From NCBI GenBank assembly GCA_032718865.1, contig JALUTQ010000026.1, forward strand, positions 248,001 to 312,000: 64,000 nucleotides of DNA, written 5' to 3'. A model generated the notes under the pieces. The model was not told where the DNA came from. It did no database searches and was given only the letters and a program-made list of their open reading frames with translations. Of the stretch, positions 32,926 through 42,845 are shown in pieces. The DNA comes from Tilletia caries. Taxonomy: Eukaryota; Basidiomycota; Exobasidiomycetes; Tilletiales; Tilletiaceae. Made by a program: the position numbers and the translations under genes. The first letter of the stretch is position 1. Every line of letters begins with the position of its first letter.

Positions 32926-35342
32926 GGCATGGTGAGTGAGGAAAGTCAGTCTACTCATCTTGACGACGTCGACCGGATTCATAAGAGCAGAGAGCTGAAA
33001 AACGAATGGGTGAGTAAGGACCTAACCCGGAGCACCTGATGCAGATGCGCGTATAAACACGAGGCTCACCTTGGATGACGATTCGGGAGTGCTGACTGCT
33101 GGGCCGGACTCAGAATGGGAACAAAGCAGAGACTGGTATGGGTAAGTGGTATCAGCCATCAGGTTAAGCAAGAAAAAGCAAAACAGCGGTGAGCATCATT
33201 AACTTGAACCTTGGTGAGCAGAGAGCGGTTAAAAAGAAATTGAGGGGGATTGTTCAATTCGCATGATGCTTGTCGGGCTTCGATGGAAGCGTGAAGAAAG
33301 GCTGGCGGTGTTGATTGTCGTCTGTCGAGTGTCGAAATGAACTGATTACGTATGCAAGATTTCTGCACTCTGTGCTTATGTAAGGAAAAACCAAACTTTG
33401 GCTCAAGGACAGATCAGTCAATTCTGATGCTACAACCACGAAACCTGTGCCAGAAGTTGCAGGACTAGATTTGGTCAAGGGTCTACTGATTCAGAATGGT
33501 GTGTTGTGTTGGTAGTTGCGAAGAAAAGTCCCAAACTACGAGCCTGAATGGCAAAAAGCTTACGGCCGTTAGGCGGGAGCCGCCCTATAACCCCTTAACT
33601 AAAGTTAGGGGAAAGGGGAGGTGGAGCTCTGGTTGATGGGGAGCAGGCTTCCGCAAGCCGAATCGGTCAAGATCTTGGGCGTCACCTTTCAAGCGGACGG
33701 CAAGTTCACGACCCACACCAATGACGTCGTAAGGAAGGCGACCTCAGCGGTTCATGCGCTTTTGGGCCATGGAAACCGCGCGTGGGGCTTCGGAGTGGAC
33801 CAAATCCGACAGCTCTACGAGGTAGGGGTCGTCCCCATCATGACCTACGCGTCAACGGTTTGGGTTCGCCCATTGGACACTGTGCGAGGAAGTGGAGGGA
33901 CCTTGTCGGAGTTGACCAAGGTGCAACGACTGGCGGCCCTCAGGATCACCGGGGCGTACCGGTCCACAGCAACCGACGTCCTAAACTTCGAGGCAGGAAT
34001 CCTTCCGGTGGACCTCAAGATCTTCGAGCGACAACAAAAAGCTTTCGTGCGGCTCATTGCACTACCGGAAACCCATCCCTTGGTACCGGTAGTTGAGCGA
34101 GCCAAACGACGACCAGTGCAAGCCATTCCGGGGCCTCTACACCTCCTGTGTCGAGCCTATCCGGACATTGCAAGCGCACAGATCCCGAGAAACATGGCAA
34201 GAGACTTGCCGGGATCGAGGTGGCTACAGCTGAAGGCCGAGGTAGGCGAGAGCAAGGAGGAGGCCATCGAGACACACCGGACGGCACTGCTCGACAGCTT
34301 CGAAGACACCGTCCATGTCTACACGGACGGGTCGGGCATTGATGGAAGGTACGGGGCCGCAACATACGCGGCAAACGGATACCTAGTGGAGGGAGGCTAC
34401 GATGGCGTCAAGATCCCACTCGGTACCAAGTCAACAGTCTACCGAGCGGAGACGACAGCACTGCATTACACATTGGCGACCATGCCAGCAGAGCAGAAGG
34501 CACATGTCTGGTCTGACAGCCAAGCTCTCCTCCACGCCATCAACAGCGGCCCAGCATCGGACTACATGGTGCGGGCAATCCAGGACAGATGGGAGGAGTT
34601 AGGGGATAAGGTGAGGATCAGTTGGATCCCAGGGCATATGGGGGTAATTGGGAACGAAGCGGTAGATGAAGAAGCGAAGGAGGCGGCCAGGATGCCATGC
34701 GACGAGGAGCTACAAGAGGCGGCGTCCCTCAAGCTCGCGGCAGCTCGAAGCATGTAGGGCATCTGGCAAAGGAGATGGGACGAGGGGGTAACTGGTCGAG
34801 CGTTGAGGAAGGTCAACAAGCTCAAGGTGGGCGAGACTCGGAAGCTCTACCGGGGACTCTCGCGGGCAACGGTGTCGCTCGTCGTGCAGCTCAGAACAGG
34901 TCACATCGGTCTTAACCGATACCTGAAGTGGCGGAAGGTCACCGACGACGCGCGTTGCCCTCACTGCAACATGGTGGACACCCGAGAGCATGTCCTCTTC
35001 GAATGCAGTAGGACCAGGAACCAGAGAAGGGAACTGGAGAAGGAGATTGGGCCAAGGAAGGCCGGGTCGACTTGGGCATTGCTCAACGACAAGAAGTTGA
35101 TCACCAAGGCAGCAGCAATGGCATCCGCCAGACTGCCAGCATACCACACACCCGCATAGATACGATACCCTCACAAAGACACAACAGTTCGCAGCATCAC
35201 ACTCTCCGGTAATACCGTCACAGCACTCTATCATTGTCACGCTTTGCATTCTCTGCTGTACTTGTATCTCTATAGCTGCATAGGCCTCTTGCGCCTGGGT
35301 CGGCAATTCACTTGATTCAAAAAAAAAAAAATGATCGATGCT

Positions 35343-37722
35343 CTGACGAGTAGGGGAGCTTGATGCCGAAAGGCCAGAACGCCTAGTACGGGCACACACG
35401 ATACCGGCTCAACATGAGCCCCTCGCGAGCAAGCAGAGCTCGCCACGACGCGCCGAACGCGCCCAAGAACGACCCATTTGGGCTACCCACGGCCAAGATT
35501 GGCTCAAGACACCACTGCCTCGACTTTTCGAGCACACCTTTCCTGGGCGCGAAGCGCCCTCCCACAATATCCCAGCACGCATGCGAGCGTACTCACTCCC
35601 AGCAAGCCATCGCACGCGTACGGCGGCACGCATGTCGCTCACCGCCGCTCCACCTGCGACCCCTGCGCCTGCCAAGTGACGGACCATCGATTTCAACACC
35701 CATCGCGGTCCTCACGTCCTTATATCTTCACATCAAGACACAACCTTCCCGCGCAGGCCGGGTTTTCTTCGAACCGTTTGGGCGACTCGCACACGGCACC
35801 ATCAGCACGAACAAGGAGCTCTCTCTCGCAGCGCTTGCTTGATCAGGAACTCCCACCCATCGAACCATACCCTTCGCACGACCACGGCCGGACGGGACCC
35901 CTCCTAGCCGCGTCACCCCTCTTCGGCACCCACTGGCCGATCAATGCACGGCCCTGCCCGACAACAGATTCCAGGCGACCGTTAGCTCTGTTGCGACACC
36001 CTGCTGCCCCCCTATCAACGAAGCCCAAGCCCCAACCGCTTTGTGACTTCAAACTCCGACATCTTCAACGGTCACACAACACCTACACGAGCTTCCGGAA
36101 GATGCCTCTCTGCCCTCCGCTTCGATTTCGCGAACGATCATCATCTCGATTGCCCTAATGCAGCCGCGGGCATGTCGTACCAACTACCACACGCAGAATT
36201 AGCGTCACGATCACCCTCACTTTCACACCGCAACCACCCCATCTTCGAGCTCTGGCGCCTTAAAGACACATTGTCTCCCACCCACACACGCGAGCCGGCC
36301 TCTTCCGTTCCTCCCTTCAGCTCATGGAGTCCGAGAGCATCCGCCAGGCCTGTACCCGAGTCCGAGCCAAGCGCCCAAGCCGGTCTTCACGGACGGAAAC
36401 TCCCAACACCGGTTCGAGGACCAGTGAACACGGAACTCAGCCTTCGTCACTAGGGCACCCTCTCTCTCCGATAACCCCATTTACCATTTCCTAAAAAGCA
36501 ACAACAGCATCGCGCGCCGCCTCGTGTGGCTCCATACCTCTCGACTCCTCATCTCTTCCTACGTCCAAGTCTCTCCAATCAGGCGACATCTGCACGGTCC
36601 TTTCGAAACAGTGGCGGTCAAGGAACCCTCTCCATATCGTTAGCGGGACGGGGCCAGACAAGAGAAGCAGGCAGCAGATGCAACAGAGGCCGATCTGACT
36701 GCTTCAAAACCACCTTCCCAACATCCCTGACGTGTCCTCCACATATTGTTATGCTCCCACGGTGGGCGATCTTTATTTCTCGCTAGATTAGCAATTGACA
36801 CCCCAAGTACAAAAAAAAAAAAAAAACGAAACAGAAAACACAACACTTCAGCTCGCTCAAAACTGCCTTCCCAGACTTTAACTGACTGGTTACTCTACAA
36901 GATGTAATCGCAAACACGCGAGAAGAGGCTCATCTGCAAGGCAGAAGTCTACGCTACCTACCTCGATGTCCAAGCGCGCGATTCAGACGCGATTGTGGGT
37001 AGAGGGAGCTCCTGCACGAGCGTCAGGTCTTTGTGATAGCCTCATCTTCACACACTGATTTGACCAGCATTCATGGTAGCAAACAACTCAAAAATTGGAA
37101 GGTGCCCAAGCACAAGCATCCGGCTCCTCACTCCAGGCCACTATTTCCTCCCTGAGGATAGCAGGTCCTCCCCAAGTCCTCCTGTTTCAAGGTGATAATT
37201 CTGAGTGAGGAAGCTGAGATGAGGGTTGCCGATTGGGTGGCTATTCACCACGTGATGCTGAGAAATTTTTAGAAGGTTTATTATCTTGAATATTTCCATG
37301 CTGCCATTGGTAATCAAAAAGGCTCCGACTCTCATACCAGAAAGGACCTCGCCTTCCATTCTGAAGGAAGTACTCACCAAATACTCTCACAGTCAAGAGA
37401 CAAGCAAGACGCGTGTCAGAGACTCTCCAAGTGTAATCAGAGCAATTCTCAGCTTCGTAGCTGTCCTCACAGCCGTGCTAGAGCAGAAGGAAGCAGCGAC
37501 GTGCCAAAGACGCATATTTGATCTTCCTCAGCATCTTGTCAGGGATAGAATGGGCAGAACGGGATAATAGGACTCGAGGCAGACGCTCTCGACCATCAGC
37601 TTTCGTTCAGGCTTCGTTTTGCCTGTATGTGATCGGGGGGGATGATGATGTGTGCAAGGAGACCAATGGGGGCAGGCTGTAAAATTTCAGAAGGTCGAAG
37701 TGGTGTTTTGTGCACTTCTGTT
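35343..37722. other. Right interior of the outer element
   Basis: No recognisable protein domain on either strand. Contains the poly(A)-tailed retroposon at 36612-36826. The part beyond 37050 is A/T-richer. The open frames here are short and have no motif. Confidence 0.5.
36612..36826 (+). mobile_element. Short retroposon (SINE-like), 215 bp with A16 tail
   Basis: A run of 16 A (36811-36826) is followed at once by CGAAACAG (36827-36834). The same eight bases occur at 36604-36611, giving a target duplication that brackets 199 bases plus tail. The body does not resemble the 3' end of the nearby LINE. Its start (TGGCGGTCAAGG) is loosely like a Pol III A box, but no clear B box was found. It could be a SINE or a processed fragment of another transcript mobilised by LINE machinery. 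Confidence 0.55.
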
Positions 37723-37778
37723 TCGTTGGTCGTGTGTTCGACTCAAACACCGTGACCCAAACGGCGTTCCATAGAATA

Positions 37779-38069
37779 CGCGCCCGCGGCGACGATGCGA
37801 GGGTGAGAGGTCTTCTTATACTGCCATTTCATTCGTTCAGTCATTTGATTCGAGGATAGTTAAATCCCAAGTAGCATACATAAACATCTCGAGGGTCGAG
37901 GGATGGGGATTGGGGAAAGGGGGGGGGGCAAGGCAAGAAAATCGTGGTCATCGAGAGGAAAGGTAGGAGACTGAAATCGAAAAAAAGTAGGTAGGTCGGC
38001 CCTCCGTGGTCTTGAGAGGAAGCCGCGCCGGAGTGCTAAGGGTGCTGCTGGAAGTTTTCGGAGGTACCC
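37779..38069. other. 3' flank of the 5-phosphatase gene
   Basis: From the outer element to the stop codon of the minus-strand gene. A G-rich run at about 37918-37928 is the only feature noticed. Confidence 0.4.
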
Positions 38070-41000
38070 TCAGATCGCATCCGATGTCTTGACGACGAGC
38101 ACGGCCCGGACCGGTTTATGGTCACTCAGTCGAATACTGGGTACCGAGTCGTACTCGAGCAATCGAACGAGGGGTCCAGCAGTACCCGTCCCACTTCCCG
38201 ACCCACTCCCCGTCCCACTCGGCTCCTTCTCCTTCTCCTTCTCCTTCTCCTCGCCCTTCTCCTTCGGCGCCTCCCGATCCTTCCTCATCCTAACCAACGA
38301 ATCCACCAAACTCGGGCTCACCCTCCAAAGCACCCGATCGCACCAAGCCGGCGCCCTCATCTTCTCACTCGAGTCCCAAAAGTCCGTGCCGACATCATAC
38401 TTATACGTCGGTGCGAAGGTAGCCACGTTCCCCTCCTCGAACGTGCGGAGCGGGTTGCCCGCCGGACCCGTGGGCGTCCCGCCGATGTTGTCGTCATGCG
38501 AGGAGGAGTTGGGGTTCGTGGAGGCGAAGGGGGAAGCTAGGTCCCCGCCCTTCCCGAAGTCCAACTTCCGCCTCCGGACCTCCCACGCGCGATCCCTCCC
38601 CAACTGATCAAAGCCCGCAAGCGCACCCCACTGTCCCGCACTCGCCCGTCGTCGGACCTCTTCCGTGGGGATGTCATCCAGACGCCAGTTCAGGTCGCCG
38701 AGGACGAAGAGGAAGTCGTGCGAGAGCGGGGAGATGGCGTAGGTGTAGGGTTCGGTTTGCAGTTGGGCGGCCGCGGCGTGGGCTTGGGCTATGATGGAGG
38801 CCGGGTTTGTGATTGTCGGGTTTGTGATTGTCGGGTTTGAAGTCGGGCTTCCGTTTTGCATCTGCGCTTGTGCGTGTGCTTTTGCGAGTATCGCCGTCTT
38901 CGGGGATGGAGGGTTGTCGTCCGTCGAGAAGGTAGGGAAAGAGGACGAAGAAGCAAGCACGCTCGTCTCTGCTGATTGAAGGACGCCTTCCTCGTCAACG
39001 AGGGTGCTCCCGACCGAAGGGAGCGTGCTAAACGCATCCACCACTTTCTCCTCCCCCTCCTGCGGCTGGGATCCAGCAGCTGATACAGCAGCAGCAGCAG
39101 CAGCTCCCTCCTCCTCTCGCTTCTTCTCCTCGGCTTTTCCCTCCTCCTCCTCCTCCTCCTCCTCCTCCCCGGAGCGCATCGACACAGCCCCAAGATCAGC
39201 CTTGTCCTCCTCCATCGCCTCATTGTCGATCCTGTCCGTGCCCGCGGCCGCCGACGCTGGGGTAGAGCTAGAGCCAGAAGCAGCGTTCAAGGCAGCCTTC
39301 TGCGCAAACATGGCCGCAGCAGCGACTTCCGCGACCGAAGGCGCTCTCGTCGTCCTCGTCGTCGACGTCGCGATGCTCGCTCCGTCGGTCTCAACCCCGG
39401 CTGTAGTTGTAGTTACCGCTTCTGTCGTGAGCGCATTCTGCAGCTGCGTCGCCATCCCACCCGCCTGTTCCTTCTCCTTCTCCCTCTGCTCCTTCTCGCC
39501 CCTCTGCTCTCCCTCGCCCTCCTTAGGATCGACCTCCAACCAGAACTTCAACCTCCTCAAAACCTCCCTCGCATCCGCCCTCCTCCGCTCACTCATCTCC
39601 GCGCCCATGCCCGCACTGAGATGGGCACAAATGAAGCAGAAGGTACGTTCGACACTCGCATCGGCTTTGCCTCCGAGTTGGGAGGAGCGCCGTTCGCGGG
39701 CGGCGAAGTAGCGGGTTAGGGCCGTGGTTGGGTGGGTGAGCCGGTGGAGTGGGTCCGAGGCTGTTGGGTCGAGGGCGTTCGTAGAGGAGGGGGAGCGGGG
39801 TGGGGCCTCGTTGTTGTTGTTGTTGTTGTTGTTGTTATGGCTGTTGATGACAAGTTCGCTGTCGGCCATGTCCTTCTCCTCGTTGCCGGCAGAGGACGAG
39901 GACGGCTTGGTATGCGCGGCAGCGGCGGAAGGACTGTGCGGTGGAGCGTCGGCCATGGCAGCGGCGGGCGAGCGAGGATCGTAGGTAAAGCGAATACCGA
40001 CGCCTCCCTTATTCCCCGCCCATCCTCCCCATCCGACGCCGAGACTGGCGGTGCGTACGGTATGGATGTGATCCTTCAACTCATTCCTCACAAACACAAA
40101 GCACAGAATGCCGACGAGCTGCCTAGACGCGAGCAAAGTGTACGACTGGGAGCGTACAGGTCCAAACGCCTCTACGATGGCCGCGGACCAACGAGCCTGT
40201 CTTTTCGGGTTGAAGTAGAGGTATGCGGAGGAGGAGAGGTCGAGTTCCTGAAATCCGAGGACGAGGATGTCCGGATCGTCTTCGGCGCGGATCCATTGGC
40301 GGAGGTCGGAGGATGCGTCTGCGTCGGGCAGTTTGCCGTTCACGTTGAAGGTGCCGATGGAGAGTTTGAGCTCGTCTGCGGCGGGAGTGTAGGTTTTTGC
40401 TTGGCGGGTCGGCTTGATTGCTGAGCGGGTGACTGTTTGGATACAGAGAGGAGGGTGTCAGTGTGTGTGAAAGAGAGAGGGAAGGAGTGAGGGAGGACAC
40501 GGACAGCGAGAGAAGAGGGGTGGATTGCTGACGGCGTCCTCTTGGAGTGCGGTGCCGATGTACTTCTGAAGCCAGTCCCACTCGGCATCCCACCGTTCTC
40601 GCGCGGCTCCCATGGTCGGGTCATCGCGAATCCCCTGCTGGTTATAATGGTCCGCATGGGACTTAGCCAGTTCCTTCGAGACCTTCATAAGATCGGTGAC
40701 CGCGCGTGAGTCCGGGGTGGTGCCGGTGAGGACGTTGGCTGCGGAGGAGAAGGTGAAGCGGAGTGCCTTGTAAGCGGGCAGGGTTGCTGCGCGGAAGTCT
40801 GCGCGGAGGGGTACGGCGTCGAGGGCGACGAGGGTGGGTGTGTTGCGGGAGCGCTGTTTGAAGGTGATGATGGCCGCCAGTTCGCGGTCGTGGCTGTCCA
40901 CGTGGGAGACGAGGGCGAGGATGAGGGTGGGCGAGGGCGAGGGCGAGGGCGAGGGCGAGGGCGAAACAGTGGGAGCGGAAGCGGGGCTGGATGCTGATGC

Positions 41001-41192
41001 TGATGCTGATGCTGGTGCTGGTGGGAGGCTGGGTGGCTGTGCTGGCTCGTCGCCGTCTGCGTATGCGAGGAGGGCCAGTTTGAGATGGTCTGACGGGTGC
41101 AGTGCGGGTGCGAGCAGCAGATAGGGATCCATCTCCACTCGCTCTGGCTGCGGCACTCCTCCGGCTGCTGCTGCTGCGGATGAGCTCGACAT
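38070..41192 (-). CDS. Inositol polyphosphate 5-phosphatase (IPPc domain), about 1016 aa
   Basis: Removes the 5-phosphate of phosphoinositides such as PI(4,5)P2, acting on membrane traffic and actin. Two exons: 41192-40505 and 40432-38070. The donor at 40504 (GTCCGT) is weak but is the one that keeps frame and has a CTGAC branch site before the acceptor; a nearer GTCAGC at 40532 would break the frame. The first 230 residues may be a PH-like region with Ser-Pro repeats. The catalytic domain starts at GTFNVNGKLP and has all signature blocks: ILVLGFQELD, WGGWAGNKGGVGI, VLGDLNWRLDD, RAPAWCDRVLW and LSDHKPVRA. Two long low-complexity inserts (Asn/Ser and Ala/Glu/Ser) separate the blocks and inflate the domain. 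There is no Sac1, ASH or RhoGAP domain, so it is neither a synaptojanin nor a full OCRL. Confidence 0.88.
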
Positions 41193-41426
41193 CGTGCCTG
41201 GCTGTCTGTGTGTATGGGAGAGAGGGAGGGAGAGAGAGAAGTGGGGGAATGAAAAAGCGGCGAAATAGGAGTGCCAAATCACTCTATCAGTTTATCCGCT
41301 CCTTTGTCTCATTTCCCCCGCATGCTTACATAAACAAACAAACCGCCCTCTCTCGCACAGTCCCTCTCTCTCTCTCTCATCCACTACTGACTGCCACGGC
41401 TCCCCATTCCTCTAAGTATCTCCACA
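41193..41426. promoter_or_regulatory. Divergent promoter, 5-phosphatase and SDR
   Basis: Only 234 bases separate the two start codons. A pyrimidine-rich tract (about 41341-41385) precedes the SDR start, as is common in fungal core promoters. No TATA box is visible. Confidence 0.5.
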
Positions 41427-42585
41427 ATGTCATCCTCATCGCGTGCCCAGGAGGAGCAGAACAAAGCGCTCGCTCAGACAAAGGCTCGCATCGAGCTGCT
41501 CAGGTCTCAGCTCGCACAGCAGCCGCGCGCAGGAAGACTCGCAGGCAAGGTCGCCATCCTCACAGGCGTAGGCTCCCTCCTCGGCATCGGAAGGGCAACC
41601 GCGTTCCAGTTCGCTCACCAGCGTCAGTACTTCCTCTCACTCTCACTCCCACTCCCACTCCCACTCTCGTCTTCTGTGCTCACACTCCTCTTTCTCACTC
41701 ACAGGCGCATCCCATCTCTACCTCACCGACCTCGACGACGAAAACCTGGGTAACCTCAAGGACGAACTCAACAAGGCATACCCAGACGTCAAAGTCACCG
41801 TACAAGCCTGCGACGCAGCCGACGAACAAGCCGTCAAGTCCCTCTGCGACCGAGCCATCTCCGAAACCGGCCAGCTCGACATCTTCTTCGCAAACGCAGG
41901 CGTGGCAACCGGCGCACCCCTCCACCAAACCGACACCGAAGACGTCGACCGCGTCTTCCGCATCAACACCGTCAGCTGTTTCCATGCGCTCAAATATGCA
42001 AGTCTTGCCATGAAGGTCCTCAATTCTGAGGGAGGGAAGACGATGAGTGGGGGGAGCATCATCATGACCTCCTCCATTGCTGGGCTTAGGAGCGGGGGAG
42101 GCTCGGTGGAGTACTCGGCTTCTAAGGCTGCGGTTGTCAGTCTCGCTCAGACGGGCGCGTGGCAGCTCGCTCGGACGGGCATCCGCGTTAATGCTATCTG
42201 TCCTGGCCTCATCGAGGTCAGTCTGGCACTATTTTCCTTACTCTTCTTCTCTTCATACTCACTTTATATACGCGCCCGCAGACCGGAATGACCGCTCCTG
42301 TCTTTGAGATGGCACGAGACCGCGGGGCCGAGGGCAAGATCGGACAACTCAACCCTACAGTGAGTTCCAAGTCACTGACCTACGAAGTGAAGTTGCCGAA
42401 TGGACCCACATCCCAACGAACGCTCTCTCTCCCCCCTTCAGGGACGCTACGGGATTGCGTCGGAGATCGCGTATGCAGTCACCTTCCTGGCGTCGGACGA
42501 GGCGTCGTATGTGAACGGAGTCGCGCTCGCTGTCGACGGTGGGCTCTCGGCCAGCCACCCCATCGTGCCCGGGAAGAGCTACTGA
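41427..42585 (+). CDS. Short-chain dehydrogenase/reductase (309 aa)
   Basis: An NAD(P)-dependent oxidoreductase of the classical SDR fold; the substrate cannot be named. Exons 41427-41622, 41705-42216, 42282-42359 and 42442-42585, phases consistent. After a 35-residue polar, helical leader comes the cofactor-binding [16 protein letters not shown], a glycine motif with two residues more than the usual TGxxxGIG. Then LTDLDDENL, the CDAAD acidic stretch, IFFANAGVA (NAG motif), the catalytic Ser in IIMTSSIAG and the YSASK pair, then [15 protein letters not shown] and the C-terminal [12 protein letters not shown]. The length is normal. No signal peptide or membrane helix, so it is probably cytosolic. 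Divergently transcribed from the 5-phosphatase gene. Only 260 bases separate its stop from the next start. Confidence 0.92.
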
Positions 42586-42845
42586 GTCACGCTGTTGTAT
42601 CTCTCTATGTATCTCCTCGTCCATGGATTGATTCTCGTCTGCATCTCGCGGGTAGCCTCAAGCCTGTGCGCAGTGCGCGGCGTTTGATAAGATTAGATAA
42701 CAGCCCGCAGCGAAAATAATCACCTGCGAGGTCTGCTTCTCGTTCGAGGATGACGAGAGCCCCGCCAGCGGCTGACCTTCCCTCGACCTGCCACCATCCC
42801 AATCCCATCGCTCCCGCATCCCTGTCCTGGAGCAATCAGTCAGCC

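Larger units (their letters stand above)
31667..33613. mobile_element. 1.95-kb element inserted in LINE ORF2, 13-bp terminal inverted repeats
   Basis: It splits ORF2 between the reverse transcriptase and RNase H regions. Its proposed ends TTCCCCTAACTTT (31667-31679) and AAAGTTAGGGGAA (33601-33613) are perfect inverted repeats. No target-site duplication could be found, so the limits could be off by some tens of bases, especially on the left, where the LINE frame is already lost at 31639. It codes for no transposase. It contains an AGGTC pentamer tract and, on the minus strand, a degenerate malate dehydrogenase fragment. A non-autonomous, gene-fragment-carrying DNA transposon is the simplest reading. 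Confidence 0.65.
29232..35159 (+). pseudogene. LINE ORF2: endonuclease - reverse transcriptase - RNase H, broken
   Basis: Starts at the ATGA overlap with ORF1. Residues 1-230 are an AP-like endonuclease: INCHRS, ILCIQEP, VVGDFNAHHPLWESR, IDLAWAT and GSDHIPV. A reverse transcriptase follows after a frameshift in a nine-G run (30838-30846): YQPIALLN, SADVSGAYN (motif A), DGLPQGSPVS (motif B) and AWVDDINIA (motif C, Trp where Tyr or Phe is usual). The frame is then lost at the insertion (31667-33613). It resumes with LPQAESVKILGVTF and an RNase H domain with all acidic residues in place (YTDGSG, YRAET, WSDSQA, WIPGHMG, GNEAVDE). An in-frame TAG at 34755-34757 separates the last 133 residues, which hold a C-x2-C-x7-H-x4-C knuckle. 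Three independent lesions make this copy inactive. Confidence 0.9.
27941..35332 (+). mobile_element. LINE (non-LTR retrotransposon), interrupted, with 10-bp target duplication
   Basis: The element is flanked by identical GATCGATGCT words at 27931-27940 and 35333-35342. It ends in a 13-A tail (35319-35331) directly before the right copy, so its limits are well supported. It carries ORF1 (zinc-knuckle nucleic-acid-binding protein) and ORF2 (AP-type endonuclease, reverse transcriptase, RNase H, C-terminal cysteine-histidine knuckle), the order of Tad/I-type LINEs; fungi usually carry Tad1. It is broken by a 1.95-kb insertion at 31667-33613, a one-base frameshift and a TAG codon. ORF1 lacks an ATG at its start, so the 5' end may be slightly truncated. 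Without the insertion it is about 5.4 kb long. Confidence 0.93.
27882..37774. mobile_element. Outer element with 51-bp inverted termini, now filled by a LINE
   Basis: The left terminus at 27882-27932 and right terminus at 37723-37774 are inverted repeats beginning CTATGGAACGCC. The outer 27 bases are perfect; the remainder has three mismatches and one indel. Each is flanked by AATA (27878-27881 and 37775-37778), which I read as a 4-base target duplication. Without the LINE (27941-35332 plus one TSD) the element would be about 2.5 kb. The remaining interior (35343-37722) has no recognisable transposase, so this looks like a non-autonomous DNA transposon of undetermined superfamily. The alternative is that the repeats are a chance remnant of another rearrangement, but length, perfection and flanks argue against that. 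Confidence 0.7.

Noticed and set aside
31667..33613. Telomere seed from CCCCTAAC words at the element ends
   Set aside because: Only single copies occur at each end and they are arranged as inverted repeats, so transposon termini explain them better.
34755..34757. Programmed readthrough of TAG in LINE ORF2
   Set aside because: This copy also has a frameshift and an insertion, so a simple disabling mutation is more likely.
35343..37722. Protein-coding genes in the outer element
   Set aside because: The open frames are short, overlapping on several frames and show no domain, signal peptide or splice pattern.
40505..40533. Donor at 40532 (GTCAGC) for the 5-phosphatase intron
   Set aside because: It shifts the frame relative to the catalytic exon; the weaker GTCCGT at 40504 keeps it.
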